Notes: a model not told the origin generated them from the letters alone. A stretch of 64,000 nt of DNA from Virgisporangium aliadipatigenens (GCF_016863615.1 NZ_BOPF01000012.1:186001-250000), one strand, 5' to 3'; shown: positions 15,609-24,348, numbered from the stretch's first letter. Numbers and translations: made by a program.

Positions 15609-16649
15609 TCAGGTCGCGACCTCGACGTTGCGGGCAACGAGCCGGCGGCGGGTGAGGCGCGGGAGCCGGCGGACGAGCGGGGCGGTGTCGGGGTGCGAGC
15701 CGTAGGCGAGCAGCGTCAGGAACACCCCGTACACCGGCAGGTGTCCCAGCAGCTCGGTGCCGCCGAACAGGATCAGCGTCGCGTTGAACGGGATGCCCGC
15801 CACGAGCACCGCAACCTGCGGCAGGGCTCCGGAGATGACCAGCAGGCCGAAGAGCAGTTCGGTGGCACCGGCGATCGCGACGAACGTGTCGGCCGGCACC
15901 TGGATCCCGACCAGCGCGAAGACGTCGAGCTGCGGGTAGAGGCGCAGGGTCTCCCGGGCCAGCGCCGGGTTGGCGAGCTTCTCGGCGAACGCCAGCGTGA
16001 TCAGCGCACCGCCCGCACCGAGCCGCAGGGCGAGCAGTGCCCGCCGCAGCGTGGCGGCGTCCGGTTCGACCCGGCCCGACGGCGCGTCCGACGGCGGCAC
16101 CAGCGCGAGGAACACCGCCACGCCCAGCAGGTCCATCGCCGACAGCAGCCCCACCGGCCCCGTCACCAACAGCGCGAGCGGCCCGGACAGCGCCAGGAGC
16201 AGGGCCGCCGGCCGCACCCGCACGCCGGCGACGAACCACACCCCGAGCCCGCCCTCCAGCAGCAGGATCGCGTCGCCGCCGGTCACCTGGCGCACGTCGA
16301 GGTCGTGGGTCAGGAAGTGCCCGGTGACCGCCGTGGCGAGCAGCGACACGCCCAGGTGGACGGCGAGCAGGCGGGGCACGTACGGCACGAGGTCGCCGAC
16401 CCGGCGCAGCGGCTTCAACTCGGGAGTGGGCAGGTAGCGCACCGCCACCCACCGCCAGAGCGCGGTCACCAGCACGACGGCCACGATCAGCGACAGCGTC
16501 ACCGGCCGCAGCGCGAACGCCCAGTCGGTCGGGAACGAGTGCGGGTCGTCGACGAACCACTTCTCGTGTGCGTGGGCCGTGCCGGGCACGGCGAGGATCG
16601 CGGCCGAGGCGGCGATGACGGCGGTTCGGCGCCCCCAGGTGATGTGCAT
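15609..16649 (-). CDS. DoxX-like multi-pass membrane protein with export signal
   Basis: About 346 residues. The N-terminus MHITWGRRTAVIAASAAILAVPGTAHA is a signal-like segment, followed by HEKWFVDDPHSFPTDW and about 8 hydrophobic segments. The second half has the DoxX/DoxD pattern: LALRLGAGGALITLAFAEKL, ALARETLRLYP and VAIAGATELLFGLLVISGAL, GIPFNATLILFGGTELLGHLP. DoxX proteins are linked to quinone or thiol redox chemistry in membranes. ATG 16649 is preferred over an upstream TTG at 16655. The HEKWF start after the signal also occurs in other DoxX-like actinobacterial proteins. Neighbours on both sides are convergent or separate, so it appears monocistronic. Confidence 0.75.
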   Translation of the reverse strand: MHITWGRRTAVIAASAAILAVPGTAHAHEKWFVDDPHSFPTDWAFALRPVTLSLIVAVVLVTALWRWVAVRYLPTPELKPLRRVGDLVPYVPRLLAVHLGVSLLATAVTGHFLTHDLDVRQVTGGDAILLLEGGLGVWFVAGVRVRPAALLLALSGPLALLVTGPVGLLSAMDLLGVAVFLALVPPSDAPSGRVEPDAATLRRALLALRLGAGGALITLAFAEKLANPALARETLRLYPQLDVFALVGIQVPADTFVAIAGATELLFGLLVISGALPQVAVLVAGIPFNATLILFGGTELLGHLPVYGVFLTLLAYGSHPDTAPLVRRLPRLTRRRLVARNVEVAT

Positions 16650-16740
16650 GATCAAAGGATCAGGGCCGGAGCGGGTGGCGGGGCAGGGCCGAAGGTCCCC
16701 AACCCGGTGAGACCGCGCTCACCCCGTCCGGGCCCGACGG

Positions 16741-16772
16741 ACGGGGCGGCGCCCCCGTGCGCGCCGCCCCGT
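16741..16772 (-). terminator. Strong hairpin terminator of the sigma-factor operon
   Basis: ACGGGGCGGCGC (16741-16752), an 8-base loop and GCGCCGCCCCGT (16761-16772) form a perfect 12-bp stem just 10 bases beyond the stop at 16782 on the minus strand. Confidence 0.7.
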
Positions 16773-16781
16773 TCCGCTACC

Positions 16782-17840
16782 TCACACCGTGAAGTCGAAC
16801 CTCTTCAGCGCACCGCGCACGTCGTCCGGGCGGCCCTGTTCGGCCACGCCGTACGCGTAGGTCAGCCGGTGCTCGTCCCACCAGCCGAACCCCCGGTAGG
16901 CGACCTGACCCGGGCGCGCCCGGGCCGGCTCGGGAACGACCTCGTCGCGCAGGATCCGTCCGGTGGCCACCTCCACGACGCGGATCCGGTGCTCGGGCCG
17001 GTCGGCATCGCCCAGGAACGTGCCGCGCACCGCCAGCTTGGTGCCGTCGGGGGAGAGCAGCGGCCGGACGATCCCGCACCGCGCGCCGGCCGAGACGGTG
17101 CCGGTCCGGTCGCCGGAGACGGTGTCGCGGATGCCGACGAGGCAGCTGTACTGCTTCTCCTCGACCGAGATCACCGCCAGGCGGTTCCCCTCGGCGGTGC
17201 CGAAGGTGGGCAGCGGAAGGTCGCCGTTCTCGGCCGTGCGGATGACCTTCTCGGCGCCGGTCGCGAGGTCGTGCAGCCGCACGCCCGAGTCGTCGCGCAG
17301 GATCGCGTGGCCGGTGGAGGCGGCGAGGAGTATCGGGTCCGCACCGGTGAGCGGGCGCCGCAGCTGTTCGCGGCCGTCCGCGCCGACGACGACGAGCGCG
17401 GCGCCACCGGCGGTGTCGTCGAGGATCGCGTAGCGCCCGTCGGGCAGGTACACGTACTCCTCGGTGTCGCCGAGCGCGAAGGGCAGCGTCGCCCACCGGA
17501 CCGAGCCGTCCGACTGCAGCTGCGCCAGCGCCGTCCGCCCGGCCGGCTGCGGGCTCTGTCCCGGGGTCGGGTCGGCGGGAACCGCGGCCGCGTACAGATC
17601 GATCCGCCGTCCGTGCGGGGCCGCGGCCGAGGGCGTGGGTGTCGGGTCCGCGTTCAGGATCGGCACCATCTGGGGGAACGTCACCGCGGCGGCCCCGAGC
17701 GCCGCCAGCAGCGCGGCGATGCGGCCGGCCACGGAGCGGCGCCGGCGGGCCCGGGCGCGCGCCCGTACCCTGTCCAGGCTGAGCCCGGGCGGGGGGAGAG
17801 CCGCGGCGATGTCACGAACCGCCGCGTCGATGTCGTTCAT
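16782..17840 (-). CDS. Membrane-anchored beta-propeller-like protein coupled to the ECF sigma factor
   Basis: 352 residues. The first about 45 residues (MNDIDAAVRDIAAALPPPGL) are cytoplasmic and strongly basic (RARARARRRRSVAGR). One membrane helix (about 46-65) follows, then a large outside part with repeated blade-like segments (ALAQLQSDGSVRWATLPFAL, YVYLPDGRYAILDDTAG, RPLLSPDGTKLAVRGTF). Its gene overlaps the end of the sigma factor gene by 4 bases (ATGA) with GGAGGAGG upstream, so the two are coproduced. By position and topology it is probably a sensor or anti-sigma-like partner, but no zinc anti-sigma HxxxCxxC motif is visible, so the mechanism is open. Confidence 0.7.
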   Translation of the reverse strand: MNDIDAAVRDIAAALPPPGLSLDRVRARARARRRRSVAGRIAALLAALGAAAVTFPQMVPILNADPTPTPSAAAPHGRRIDLYAAAVPADPTPGQSPQPAGRTALAQLQSDGSVRWATLPFALGDTEEYVYLPDGRYAILDDTAGGAALVVVGADGREQLRRPLTGADPILLAASTGHAILRDDSGVRLHDLATGAEKVIRTAENGDLPLPTFGTAEGNRLAVISVEEKQYSCLVGIRDTVSGDRTGTVSAGARCGIVRPLLSPDGTKLAVRGTFLGDADRPEHRIRVVEVATGRILRDEVVPEPARARPGQVAYRGFGWWDEHRLTYAYGVAEQGRPDDVRGALKRFDFTV

Positions 17841-18361
17841 CGGTCCTCCTCCGGCCGGGTCAGGTCGGCCCGCAGCGCGGCCAGCGCGCGGGAGAGCCGG
17901 CTGCGCACCGTGCCCTCCGGCAGGCCCAGCACCGTCGCGGTGTCCACAGTGGACAGATCGAGCAGCACGCGGCAGACCACGACGGCGCGCTGCTGCACGG
18001 GCAACGCCGTGAGCGCCTCGGTCACGGCGGCGTCGGCCGTGTCGTGGTGCGCGGCGGCCGGCCGGGGGAAGTCGTCGGCGAGCGGTCGTTCGCGGCGGAG
18101 CTTGCGCCGCCAGGAGGTGGCCCAGTTGAGCCCGACGCGGAACACCCAGCCGCCCGGGTTGTTCAGCCGGGACACCTTCGACCAGTGCAGGTACGCACGC
18201 GTCATCGCCTCGTCGGTCGCTTCGCGGGCCAGCGCCACGTCGACCAGCGTCACGGCCAGCGCGCGGTACACCCGGTCGACGCTCTCCGCGTAGAACGTCT
18301 CGAACGCGTCGGGCGGCGGCTCGGAACGGGGCGCGGGCGCCCGCGCCGTCTCGGCTGTCAT
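17837..18361 (-). CDS. ECF-type RNA polymerase sigma factor (SigE/SCO-like)
   Basis: A 174-residue sigma-70 family factor. Region 2 is FETFYAESVDRVYRALAVTL, AREATDEAMTRAYLHWSKVS, NPGGWVFRVGLNWATSWRRK. Region 4 is ALTALPVQQRAVVVCRVLLD and LPEGTVRSRLSRALAALRAD, with the helix-turn-helix. ATG 18361 is chosen; ATG 18403 is also in frame and neither has a good ribosome site, so the start is uncertain. It is followed, overlapping, by a membrane propeller gene that probably controls it. Its regulon cannot be read from this window. The region 4 sequence includes a dispersed palindrome copy (17943-17953). Confidence 0.85.
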   Translation of the reverse strand: MTAETARAPAPRSEPPPDAFETFYAESVDRVYRALAVTLVDVALAREATDEAMTRAYLHWSKVSRLNNPGGWVFRVGLNWATSWRRKLRRERPLADDFPRPAAAHHDTADAAVTEALTALPVQQRAVVVCRVLLDLSTVDTATVLGLPEGTVRSRLSRALAALRADLTRPEEDR

Positions 18362-18411
18362 GCGGTGTACACGCGCGAAGGGCTCGCGATGCTCCGGCCC
18401 CATCGGAATAT

Positions 18412-18837
18412 TCAGGCGATCGGGCCCAGGCGGGCCGCGACGACCCGCGCGGTGGCCACGGCACGGCCCTCGTCGCCGGCACCGACCTCGCCGACCCGGA
18501 TCCAGGTGCCGCCGCGGCAGGTGAGCGCCGCGCGCACGTCCGCCACGAGCCTCGGGGCGCCGTCGTCCTGGAAGGTCGCCACGTAGTGCACCACCTGGTC
18601 CCGTTCCAGGCCGTCGCCCCGCGTGTCGACCGACGCGGCGGCGGCCCGGTGACCCGTGCGCAGGGTGCTGCCGCGGTAGCCGGCGTCCTCGCACGGCCTC
18701 GGCAGCAGGTGGTCGCCGCGCACGTAACGCGCCGGGTCGGTGGGGGAGACGGGCGCGCGCCGGTCGAGGTCGCCGGCCGCCAGCATCACCCCGTCGGGAA
18801 TGGCGACGATCAGCAGCCGGACGCGCGCGGCGGGCAC
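18412..18837 (-). CDS. Uncharacterised protein downstream of paaK
   Basis: A 141-residue protein starting at GTG 18837, two bases after the paaK stop, so it is very likely in the same transcript. It opens VPAARVRLLIVAIPDGVMLA, then DLDRRAP, LLPRPCEDAGYRGSTLRTGH and WIRVGEVGAGDEGRAVATAR. The two-cysteine, GDE-containing pattern is reminiscent of the extracellular PknH-like sensor domains of actinobacteria, but there is no convincing signal peptide, so I leave it unassigned. A role in phenylacetate metabolism is not evident. A longer open frame that covers paaK on the same strand is a shadow. Confidence 0.6.
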   Translation of the reverse strand: MPAARVRLLIVAIPDGVMLAAGDLDRRAPVSPTDPARYVRGDHLLPRPCEDAGYRGSTLRTGHRAAAASVDTRGDGLERDQVVHYVATFQDDGAPRLVADVRAALTCRGGTWIRVGEVGAGDEGRAVATARVVAARLGPIA

Positions 18838-18839
18838 GT

Positions 18840-20138
18840 TCAGCCCCTCGGGCGCTTGTCGAGGATGCGCTTCGCCTTGCCGATCGAGCGTTCGAGGCCG
18901 CCGGGCGCAACGACGTCGACGCGCACGCTCACGCCGACGTTCTGCTTGACGAGGGCCGCCAACGTCGCCGCCAGGCCGTCCGGCGGGGTGTCCGCGCGGG
19001 ACTCGACGCGCACGGTCAGTTCGTCGAGGCGGGCCGGGCGTTCGATCACGCACTGGTAGTGCGGGGCGAGGCCGGGCACCCGCAGGATCTGTTCCTCGAT
19101 CTGGGTCGGGAAGACGTTCACGCCGCGCAGGATCATCAGGTCGTCGCTGCGGCCGGTGATCCGCTCCATGCGGCGCATCGGGCGGGCCGTGCCGGGCAGC
19201 AGCCGGGTCAGGTCCCGGGTGCGGTAGCGGATGACCGGCATCGCCTCCTTGGTCAGGGAGGTGAGGACCAGTTCGCCGCGTTCGCCCGTCGGAAGAACAT
19301 CGTCGTGCAGGGGGTCCGCGATCTCCGGGTAGAAGTGGTCCTCCCAGATCGTCAGGCCGTCCTTGGTCTCCACGCACTCCTGGGCCACACCGGGACCGAT
19401 GATCTCGGACAGGCCGTAGATGTCGACGGCGTGCATGTCCGTACGACGTTCCATCTCGGAACGCATGTCGGCGGTCCACGGCTCGGCGCCGAAGATGCCC
19501 ACCTTGAGCCCGACGGAGGCCGGGTCCACGCCCTGGCGGTCGAACTCGTCGAGGATCGTCAGCATGTACGACGGCGTCACCATGATGACGTCCGGCCGCA
19601 GGTCCACGATCAGGCGCACCTGGCGCTCGGTCATGCCGCCCGAGACGGGCACGACGGTGCAGCCGAGGCGTTCGGCGCCGTAGTGCGCGCCGAGGCCGCC
19701 GGTGAACAGGCCGTACCCGTAGGCGACGTGCACGAGGTGCCCGGGCCGCCCGCCGGCCGCCCGGATCGAACGCGCCATCACGTCGGCCCACGTGTCGACG
19801 TCGGCCCGCGTGTAGCCGACGACGGTCGGATTGCCGGTGGTGCCGGAGGAGGCGTGCACGCGCGCGAGGCGCTCCCGCGGCACCGCGCACATCCCGAACG
19901 GGTACTCCCCGCGCATGTCCTCCTTCGTGGTGTAGGGGAATCGCGCGAGATCCTCCAGGGACCGGCAGTCGTCCGGATGCACACCCGCCGCGTCGAACGT
20001 GCGCCGGTACAGCGGCACGTTCTCGTAGGCGTGCCGCATGGTCCGCCGCAGGCGGGTGAGTTGCAGGGCGCGCAGCTCCGCCACGGAGGCGCGCTCGATC
20101 GGCTCCAGATCCTCGGAGCGGGGTGTCAGATCCAGCAC
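18840..20138 (-). CDS. paaK: Phenylacetate-CoA ligase
   Basis: A 432-residue adenylate-forming enzyme that makes phenylacetyl-CoA from phenylacetate, ATP and CoA, the first step of the aerobic paa pathway. PaaK hallmarks are visible: TRLRRTMRHAYENVPLYRRT near the N-terminus, the P-loop ASSGTTGNPTVVGYT, IFGAEPWTADMRSEMERR, DIYGLSEIIGPGVAQEC, GELVLTSLTKEAMPVIRYRT with the ATP-ribose Asp following, GRSDDLMILRGVNVFPTQIE, and the C-terminal catalytic lysine region (SIGKAKRILDKRPRG). GTG 20138 is well supported by AGGAGG at 20145-20150, 6 bases away. It diverges from paaZ with 72 bases between them. The ring epoxidase genes paaABCDE are not in the window. Confidence 0.92.
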   Translation of the reverse strand: MLDLTPRSEDLEPIERASVAELRALQLTRLRRTMRHAYENVPLYRRTFDAAGVHPDDCRSLEDLARFPYTTKEDMRGEYPFGMCAVPRERLARVHASSGTTGNPTVVGYTRADVDTWADVMARSIRAAGGRPGHLVHVAYGYGLFTGGLGAHYGAERLGCTVVPVSGGMTERQVRLIVDLRPDVIMVTPSYMLTILDEFDRQGVDPASVGLKVGIFGAEPWTADMRSEMERRTDMHAVDIYGLSEIIGPGVAQECVETKDGLTIWEDHFYPEIADPLHDDVLPTGERGELVLTSLTKEAMPVIRYRTRDLTRLLPGTARPMRRMERITGRSDDLMILRGVNVFPTQIEEQILRVPGLAPHYQCVIERPARLDELTVRVESRADTPPDGLAATLAALVKQNVGVSVRVDVVAPGGLERSIGKAKRILDKRPRG

Positions 20139-20188
20139 GCGGTGCCTCCTTCGACAGCAGCATCCTGTCACGCGCGGTGCAGCCGCCT

Positions 20189-20196
20189 GAACGTTC
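20189..20196. promoter_or_regulatory. GAACGTTC palindrome between paaK and paaZ
   Basis: The 72-base divergent gap contains a perfect 8-bp palindrome GAACGTTC followed by GATAAGGTAG, close to the paaZ GTG at 20211. It is a candidate site for a TetR-type Paa regulator, though none is encoded here. Confidence 0.3.
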
Positions 20197-20210
20197 GATA
20201 AGGTAGCGCC

Positions 20211-22241
20211 GTGACTTCTCCCATGCTGCGCAACTACGTCAGCGGCGGATGGCACGTCGCCACCGACGACGGCCGGCCGGTCCACGACGCCGTCACCGGT
20301 GCGGAGATCGCCCGCGTCTCCTCGACCGGCGTGGACTTCGCCGCCGCCCTCGACTACGGCCGCCGCACCGGTGGGCCCGCCCTGCGCGCGCTTACGTTCC
20401 ACCAGCGGGCCGCGATCCTCAAGGCGCTCGGCCAGCACATCAGGGAGCACCGCCCGCGCCTCTACGAGGTCTCCGCGCGCACCGGCGCCACGCTCGGCGA
20501 CTCCAAGTTCGACGTCGACGGCGGGATGGGCGTGCTGCTCGCCTACGCCAGCAAGGCCAAGCGCGAACTGCCCAACGACAGCGTGTACGTCGAGGGCGCG
20601 ATCGAGCCGCTCGGGCGCGGCGGGACGTTCCTCGGGCAGCACGTGTGCGTGCCGCTGCACGGCGTCGCGGTCCAGGTCAACGCCTTCAACTTTCCCGTGT
20701 GGGGGCCGCTGGAGAAGTTCGCGCCGGCGTTCCTCGCGGGGGTGCCGTCGCTGGTGAAGCCCGCGACGCCGACCGCCTTCCTCACCGCCGCACTCATCGA
20801 GATCATCGTGGCGTCCGGGCTCCTGCCGGACGGCGCGTTGCAGTTCGTGGCGGGCAGCCTCGGGGACACGTTCGACCACCTGACCGGGCAGGATCTCGTG
20901 TCGTTCACGGGATCCGCGTCCACCGCCACGCAGCTGCGGACGCATCCGACGCTGGTGCGCAACGCGGTGCGCTTCTCCGCCGAGGCCGACTCGCTCAACC
21001 TCTCCGCGCTCGGGCCGGACGCGACGCCGGGCAGTGCCGAGTTCGACCTGTTCGTGAAGTCGCTCGTCGTGGAGATGACCGTCAAGGCGGGGCAGAAGTG
21101 CACGGCCATCCGGCGGGCGTTCGTGCCGGCGCCGCTGCTCGACGCCGTGACGGAGGCCGTCGCGCAGCGGCTCGCCCGCACCGTCGTCGGCAGCCCGTCG
21201 AACGAGACCGTGCGCATGGGCGCGCTGGCCAGCCTCGACCAGCGGGACGAGGTGCGGCGCAACGTGGCCGCGCTCTGCGCCGCGGGGCGCATCGCGTTCG
21301 GGGATCCGGAGAAGGTCGAGGTGCTCGACGCCGACGCCGCGCGTGGCGCGTTCATCTCGCCGATCCTGCTCGTGGGCGATCCCGATCACGCGGCGCCGCA
21401 CGAGGTGGAGGCGTTCGGGCCGGTGTCCACGCTGATGCCGTACTCGTCCACGGAGCAGCTCATCGAGTACGCGGCCCGGGGGCAGGGCAGCCTGGCGGGC
21501 TCGATCGTGACGGCCGACCCCGGGTTCGCCCGCGACGTGGTGCTGGGCGTGGCGCCGTGGCACGGGCGGCTGCTCGTCCTCAACGAACGGGACGCGAAGG
21601 AGTCGACCGGGCACGGTTCGCCGCTGCCGGCGCTGGTGCACGGCGGCCCCGGCCGCGCGGGTGGCGGCGAGGAGATGGGCGGCATCCGCGGCGTGCTGCA
21701 CCACATGCAGCGCACCGCCGTGCAGGGCGATCCCGACACGCTCGCCGCCGTCACCGGCCGCTGGGTCACCGGTGCGCAGCGGCGCGTCGACGGCGTTCAC
21801 CCGTTCCGCAAAACTCTGGCGCAACTGCGGCCGGGAGACTCGGTCGTCGCCGGACCGCGACGGGTGACGCAGGAGGACGTGGAACACTTCGCCGAGTTCA
21901 CCGGCGACACCTTCTACGCCCACATGGACGCCGACGCGGCCGCCGCCAACCCGCTCTTCGGCGAACGCGTCGCCCACGGCTACCTCGTCGTCAGCCTCGC
22001 GGCCGGCCTCTTCGTCGACCCCGACCCGGGCCCGGTGCTGGCGAACTTCGGCGTCGACAACCTGCGCTTCCTGACGCCGGTGAAGTTCGGCGACGAGCTG
22101 ACCGTGACGCTGACCTGCAAGCAGCTGACGCCGCGCGAGTCGGCGGACTACGGCGAGGTGCGCTGGGACGCCGACATCACCCGCCAGGACGGCGAGTCGG
22201 TCGCCCGCTACGACGTGCTGACCCTGGTCGCCAAGGAGTGA
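20211..22241 (+). CDS. paaZ: Bifunctional oxepin-CoA hydrolase / 3-oxo-5,6-dehydrosuberyl-CoA semialdehyde dehydrogenase
   Basis: A 676-residue fusion. Residues about 1-520 form an aldehyde dehydrogenase: AVQVNAFNFPVWGPLEKFAP, SFTGSASTATQLRTHP, the catalytic Glu in FSAEADSLNLS and the Cys in KAGQKCTAIRR. Residues about 540-676 are an R-specific enoyl-CoA hydratase (MaoC) domain: DTFYAHMDADAAAANPLFGE, RVAHGYLVVSLAAGLFV. PaaZ opens oxepin-CoA by hydration and oxidises the aldehyde product. The start is GTG 20211; ATG 20223 is an in-frame alternative. It diverges from paaK and is coupled by a GTGA overlap to a kinase-like gene. Having paaK and paaZ without the other paa genes suggests that the pathway is split in this genome. 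Confidence 0.93.
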   Translation: MTSPMLRNYVSGGWHVATDDGRPVHDAVTGAEIARVSSTGVDFAAALDYGRRTGGPALRALTFHQRAAILKALGQHIREHRPRLYEVSARTGATLGDSKFDVDGGMGVLLAYASKAKRELPNDSVYVEGAIEPLGRGGTFLGQHVCVPLHGVAVQVNAFNFPVWGPLEKFAPAFLAGVPSLVKPATPTAFLTAALIEIIVASGLLPDGALQFVAGSLGDTFDHLTGQDLVSFTGSASTATQLRTHPTLVRNAVRFSAEADSLNLSALGPDATPGSAEFDLFVKSLVVEMTVKAGQKCTAIRRAFVPAPLLDAVTEAVAQRLARTVVGSPSNETVRMGALASLDQRDEVRRNVAALCAAGRIAFGDPEKVEVLDADAARGAFISPILLVGDPDHAAPHEVEAFGPVSTLMPYSSTEQLIEYAARGQGSLAGSIVTADPGFARDVVLGVAPWHGRLLVLNERDAKESTGHGSPLPALVHGGPGRAGGGEEMGGIRGVLHHMQRTAVQGDPDTLAAVTGRWVTGAQRRVDGVHPFRKTLAQLRPGDSVVAGPRRVTQEDVEHFAEFTGDTFYAHMDADAAAANPLFGERVAHGYLVVSLAAGLFVDPDPGPVLANFGVDNLRFLTPVKFGDELTVTLTCKQLTPRESADYGEVRWDADITRQDGESVARYDVLTLVAKE

Positions 22242-23215
22242 TCGCCGCAGCGGAGGCCTTCGGGTGGGGCGACGGGGCGCGCCTCACCCAGGGCCCCCGC
22301 GGCGCGCTCGGCCGGATCTGGCGGGTCGACGTCGACGGGCACACGTACGCGCTCAAGGAACTCTTCGCCGACCCGCCCGCGCCGGAACGCCTCGCGGCGG
22401 AGCTGGCCTTCACCGGCCGGGCCACCGCGGCCGGGGTCCGCCTGCCGCAGCGCCGGCCGGCCGTCGACGGGCGAACCATCGTGTCCACAGTGGACGGTCG
22501 GTGGCTGTGCCTCTACGACTGGGTCGACCTGCGCCCGCTGGAGCTGACCGCGGCGACGGCTCACGCGGTCGGCACGACGCTGGCCCGGCTGCACCGCTGC
22601 GCGGTCGGGCTGGACGGCGACGATCCGCATCCCTGGTACGACACGTTCCCGCCGGTGGCGGCGTTCGCCGGTGCGGTCGCCTCCGGCGCCCCGTGGGCCG
22701 CGCGGCTGGCCGAACGCCTCACCGACCACGCCGCGCTCACCGCGCACGTGACGCCGGTCGACCCGTCCCGGCTGCTCGTCTGCCATCGCGACCTGCACCC
22801 GGAGAACATCCTCGCCGGCCCGGACGGCGCGCCGGTCGTGGTCGACTGGGACAACTTCGGCCCGGCCGACCCCGCGCGGGAACTGGTCGCGGTGCTCTTC
22901 GACTGGTTCGGCGGGCCGGCACCGGACCTCGACGCGATGCGCGTGCTGTACCGCGCGTACGTCGACGAGGGCGGCCCGGCCCGGATCACCGGCCCCCACG
23001 ACTTCGCGATGCTGGTGGCCGTCCGGTTCAACTTCCTGCTGCTGCAGACGGGGATCGCGATGGACGCGGCCGCCACGGCGGAGCAGCGCGCGTGGGCCGA
23101 ACGGGAGGTCGCCGAGACGCTCGACCATCTGCCGACGCCGGGCCAGGTCGACGCGGCGTTGAACGTGGTCAATCCGGCCGAGGCCCCCAACGACGACCCG
23201 CCGATCGACCCGTGA
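22238..23215 (+). CDS. Aminoglycoside-phosphotransferase-family (APH) kinase-like protein
   Basis: A 325-residue protein whose GTG start (22238-22240) overlaps the paaZ stop. The APH kinase-like fold is clear: the nucleotide region with a lysine in DGHTYALKELF, the catalytic loop LLVCHRDLHPENILAGP (Brenner motif HxDxxxxN) and the metal Asp in VVVDWDNFGPADPARELV. Such proteins phosphorylate small hydroxylated molecules, including homoserine, choline and aminoglycosides. Coupling to paaZ is notable but gives no substrate. The N-terminal lobe carries STVDGRW, encoded by a dispersed palindrome (22484-22494). It ends 9 bases before the convergent monooxygenase. Confidence 0.85.
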   Translation: MIAAAEAFGWGDGARLTQGPRGALGRIWRVDVDGHTYALKELFADPPAPERLAAELAFTGRATAAGVRLPQRRPAVDGRTIVSTVDGRWLCLYDWVDLRPLELTAATAHAVGTTLARLHRCAVGLDGDDPHPWYDTFPPVAAFAGAVASGAPWAARLAERLTDHAALTAHVTPVDPSRLLVCHRDLHPENILAGPDGAPVVVDWDNFGPADPARELVAVLFDWFGGPAPDLDAMRVLYRAYVDEGGPARITGPHDFAMLVAVRFNFLLLQTGIAMDAAATAEQRAWAEREVAETLDHLPTPGQVDAALNVVNPAEAPNDDPPIDP

Positions 23216-23224
23216 CCCCGGAGG

Positions 23225-24346
23225 TCACTGCGACGCCCCCGCGGCGGGCGACATGTCGAAGTAGACCCGGCCGCGTTGCTCGGCGAGGAGGTACGAGTTG
23301 AACACGGGGTGGCGGGTGCCGACCGCGACGTCGCGCCACTGGCGCTGCAGGGGATGGTCCTGCGCGAACCCGCCGGTGCCGTGCAGGTCCAGGAGCAGTT
23401 CCACCGCCTCGCGGCACTCCTGGGCGGCAGTCGCCATTTCCACCCGTGACCTGAGCCGCTCCTCCTCGCTCGCCGTCACGTCCGGGTCCAGCGCTTGCAG
23501 GTCGGCCACCCGCAGAGCCCGCTGCATGGCGGACTCGGCGCGGCGGAGCGCTTCGGTGAACCAGTGTCGGCCGAGGGGCGAATCCACCACCCGCGCGTAC
23601 GTGCTGCCCTGGGGTTTCCGGTCGCCGGTGATCGACGTCGCGACGATGTCCAGGGCCCGGTGCGTGGCTCCGACCATCGACGCGAGCAGTCCCAGCGCGC
23701 CGACATGGCTCAACGGCTTTCGGGCCGTGCCAGGTTCGAGTTCGGCGAAGAACTCCTGGGGGACGAAGACGCCGTCGGCCACGATCGTGTGGCTGCTGGT
23801 TCCCTCCATGCCGATGGCGCGCCAGGTGCGTTCGACGGTCAGGTCCGTCATGGGTAGCAGCGTGAGGCAGGCCGTCGGCGGTGTGCCGTCGTCCAGCGAG
23901 ACCCCCGCCACCGCCCAGGACGCCACCTCGGAGCCCGAGGCCATCGCCCACTTCCCGGAGACCCGGAGGCCGCCCGGCACGCGTTCGGCTCGGATGTCGC
24001 GGGCCACGGCGGAACCGCAAAGGACCCCGTGCGGGTCGGCTCGGAGGGCTTCCTGAGCCGTGCCGGGCAGCATCGGCTCGTAGAGCTTCTTGTTTCCGGC
24101 GCTTACCGCGACGACCCAGGCGGTCGACGCGCACCCGCGGCCCAACTCGGCGATCACTTCGACCAGGGTGCGCGGATCGGCGTCGTGGCCACCGGCCTCG
24201 CGGGGCACCGGAAGCGCGAACATGCCGGCCTCGCGGATCGCGGTGATGTTGTCCGGCACGGGACGCGTCGCGCGCGCGGTTGCTTCCGCATTGTCCGCCA
24301 GGACAGGTGCGATCTTCCGGGCGGCTTCCAGGAGGGTGCTGTTCAT
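23225..24346 (-). CDS. Acyl-CoA-dehydrogenase-fold flavin monooxygenase (group D, HsaA/HpaB-like)
   Basis: A 373-residue protein with the acyl-CoA dehydrogenase fold. The N-terminal helical domain includes ITAIREAGMFALPVPREAGG. The middle beta domain has VSGKWAMASGSEVASWAVAG and RAIGMEGTSSHTIVADGVFV. The C-terminal helical bundle ends with LLDLHGTGGFAQDHPLQRQW and DVAVGTRHPVFNS. The catalytic glutamate of true dehydrogenases is not evident, and the His/Gly-rich tail matches reduced-flavin-using monooxygenases such as HsaA. So the likely role is hydroxylation of an aromatic or related compound with FMNH2 or FADH2 from a separate reductase. The ATG at 24346 lacks a good ribosome site. An inverted repeat overlies its promoter (24349-24366). 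Confidence 0.75.
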   Translation of the reverse strand: MNSTLLEAARKIAPVLADNAEATARATRPVPDNITAIREAGMFALPVPREAGGHDADPRTLVEVIAELGRGCASTAWVVAVSAGNKKLYEPMLPGTAQEALRADPHGVLCGSAVARDIRAERVPGGLRVSGKWAMASGSEVASWAVAGVSLDDGTPPTACLTLLPMTDLTVERTWRAIGMEGTSSHTIVADGVFVPQEFFAELEPGTARKPLSHVGALGLLASMVGATHRALDIVATSITGDRKPQGSTYARVVDSPLGRHWFTEALRRAESAMQRALRVADLQALDPDVTASEEERLRSRVEMATAAQECREAVELLLDLHGTGGFAQDHPLQRQWRDVAVGTRHPVFNSYLLAEQRGRVYFDMSPAAGASQ

Positions 24347-24348
24347 GG

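Noticed and set aside
17943-17953. A DnaA box (GTGTCCACAG) in the sigma factor gene, suggesting an origin region.
   Set aside because: It is part of the dispersed palindrome, and there is no clustering of DnaA boxes nor dnaA/dnaN nearby.
23225-24346. A true acyl-CoA dehydrogenase belonging to the phenylacetate cluster.
   Set aside because: The sequence fits the reduced-flavin monooxygenase branch better, it is transcribed toward the cluster from its own promoter, and the paa pathway needs no such enzyme at this step.
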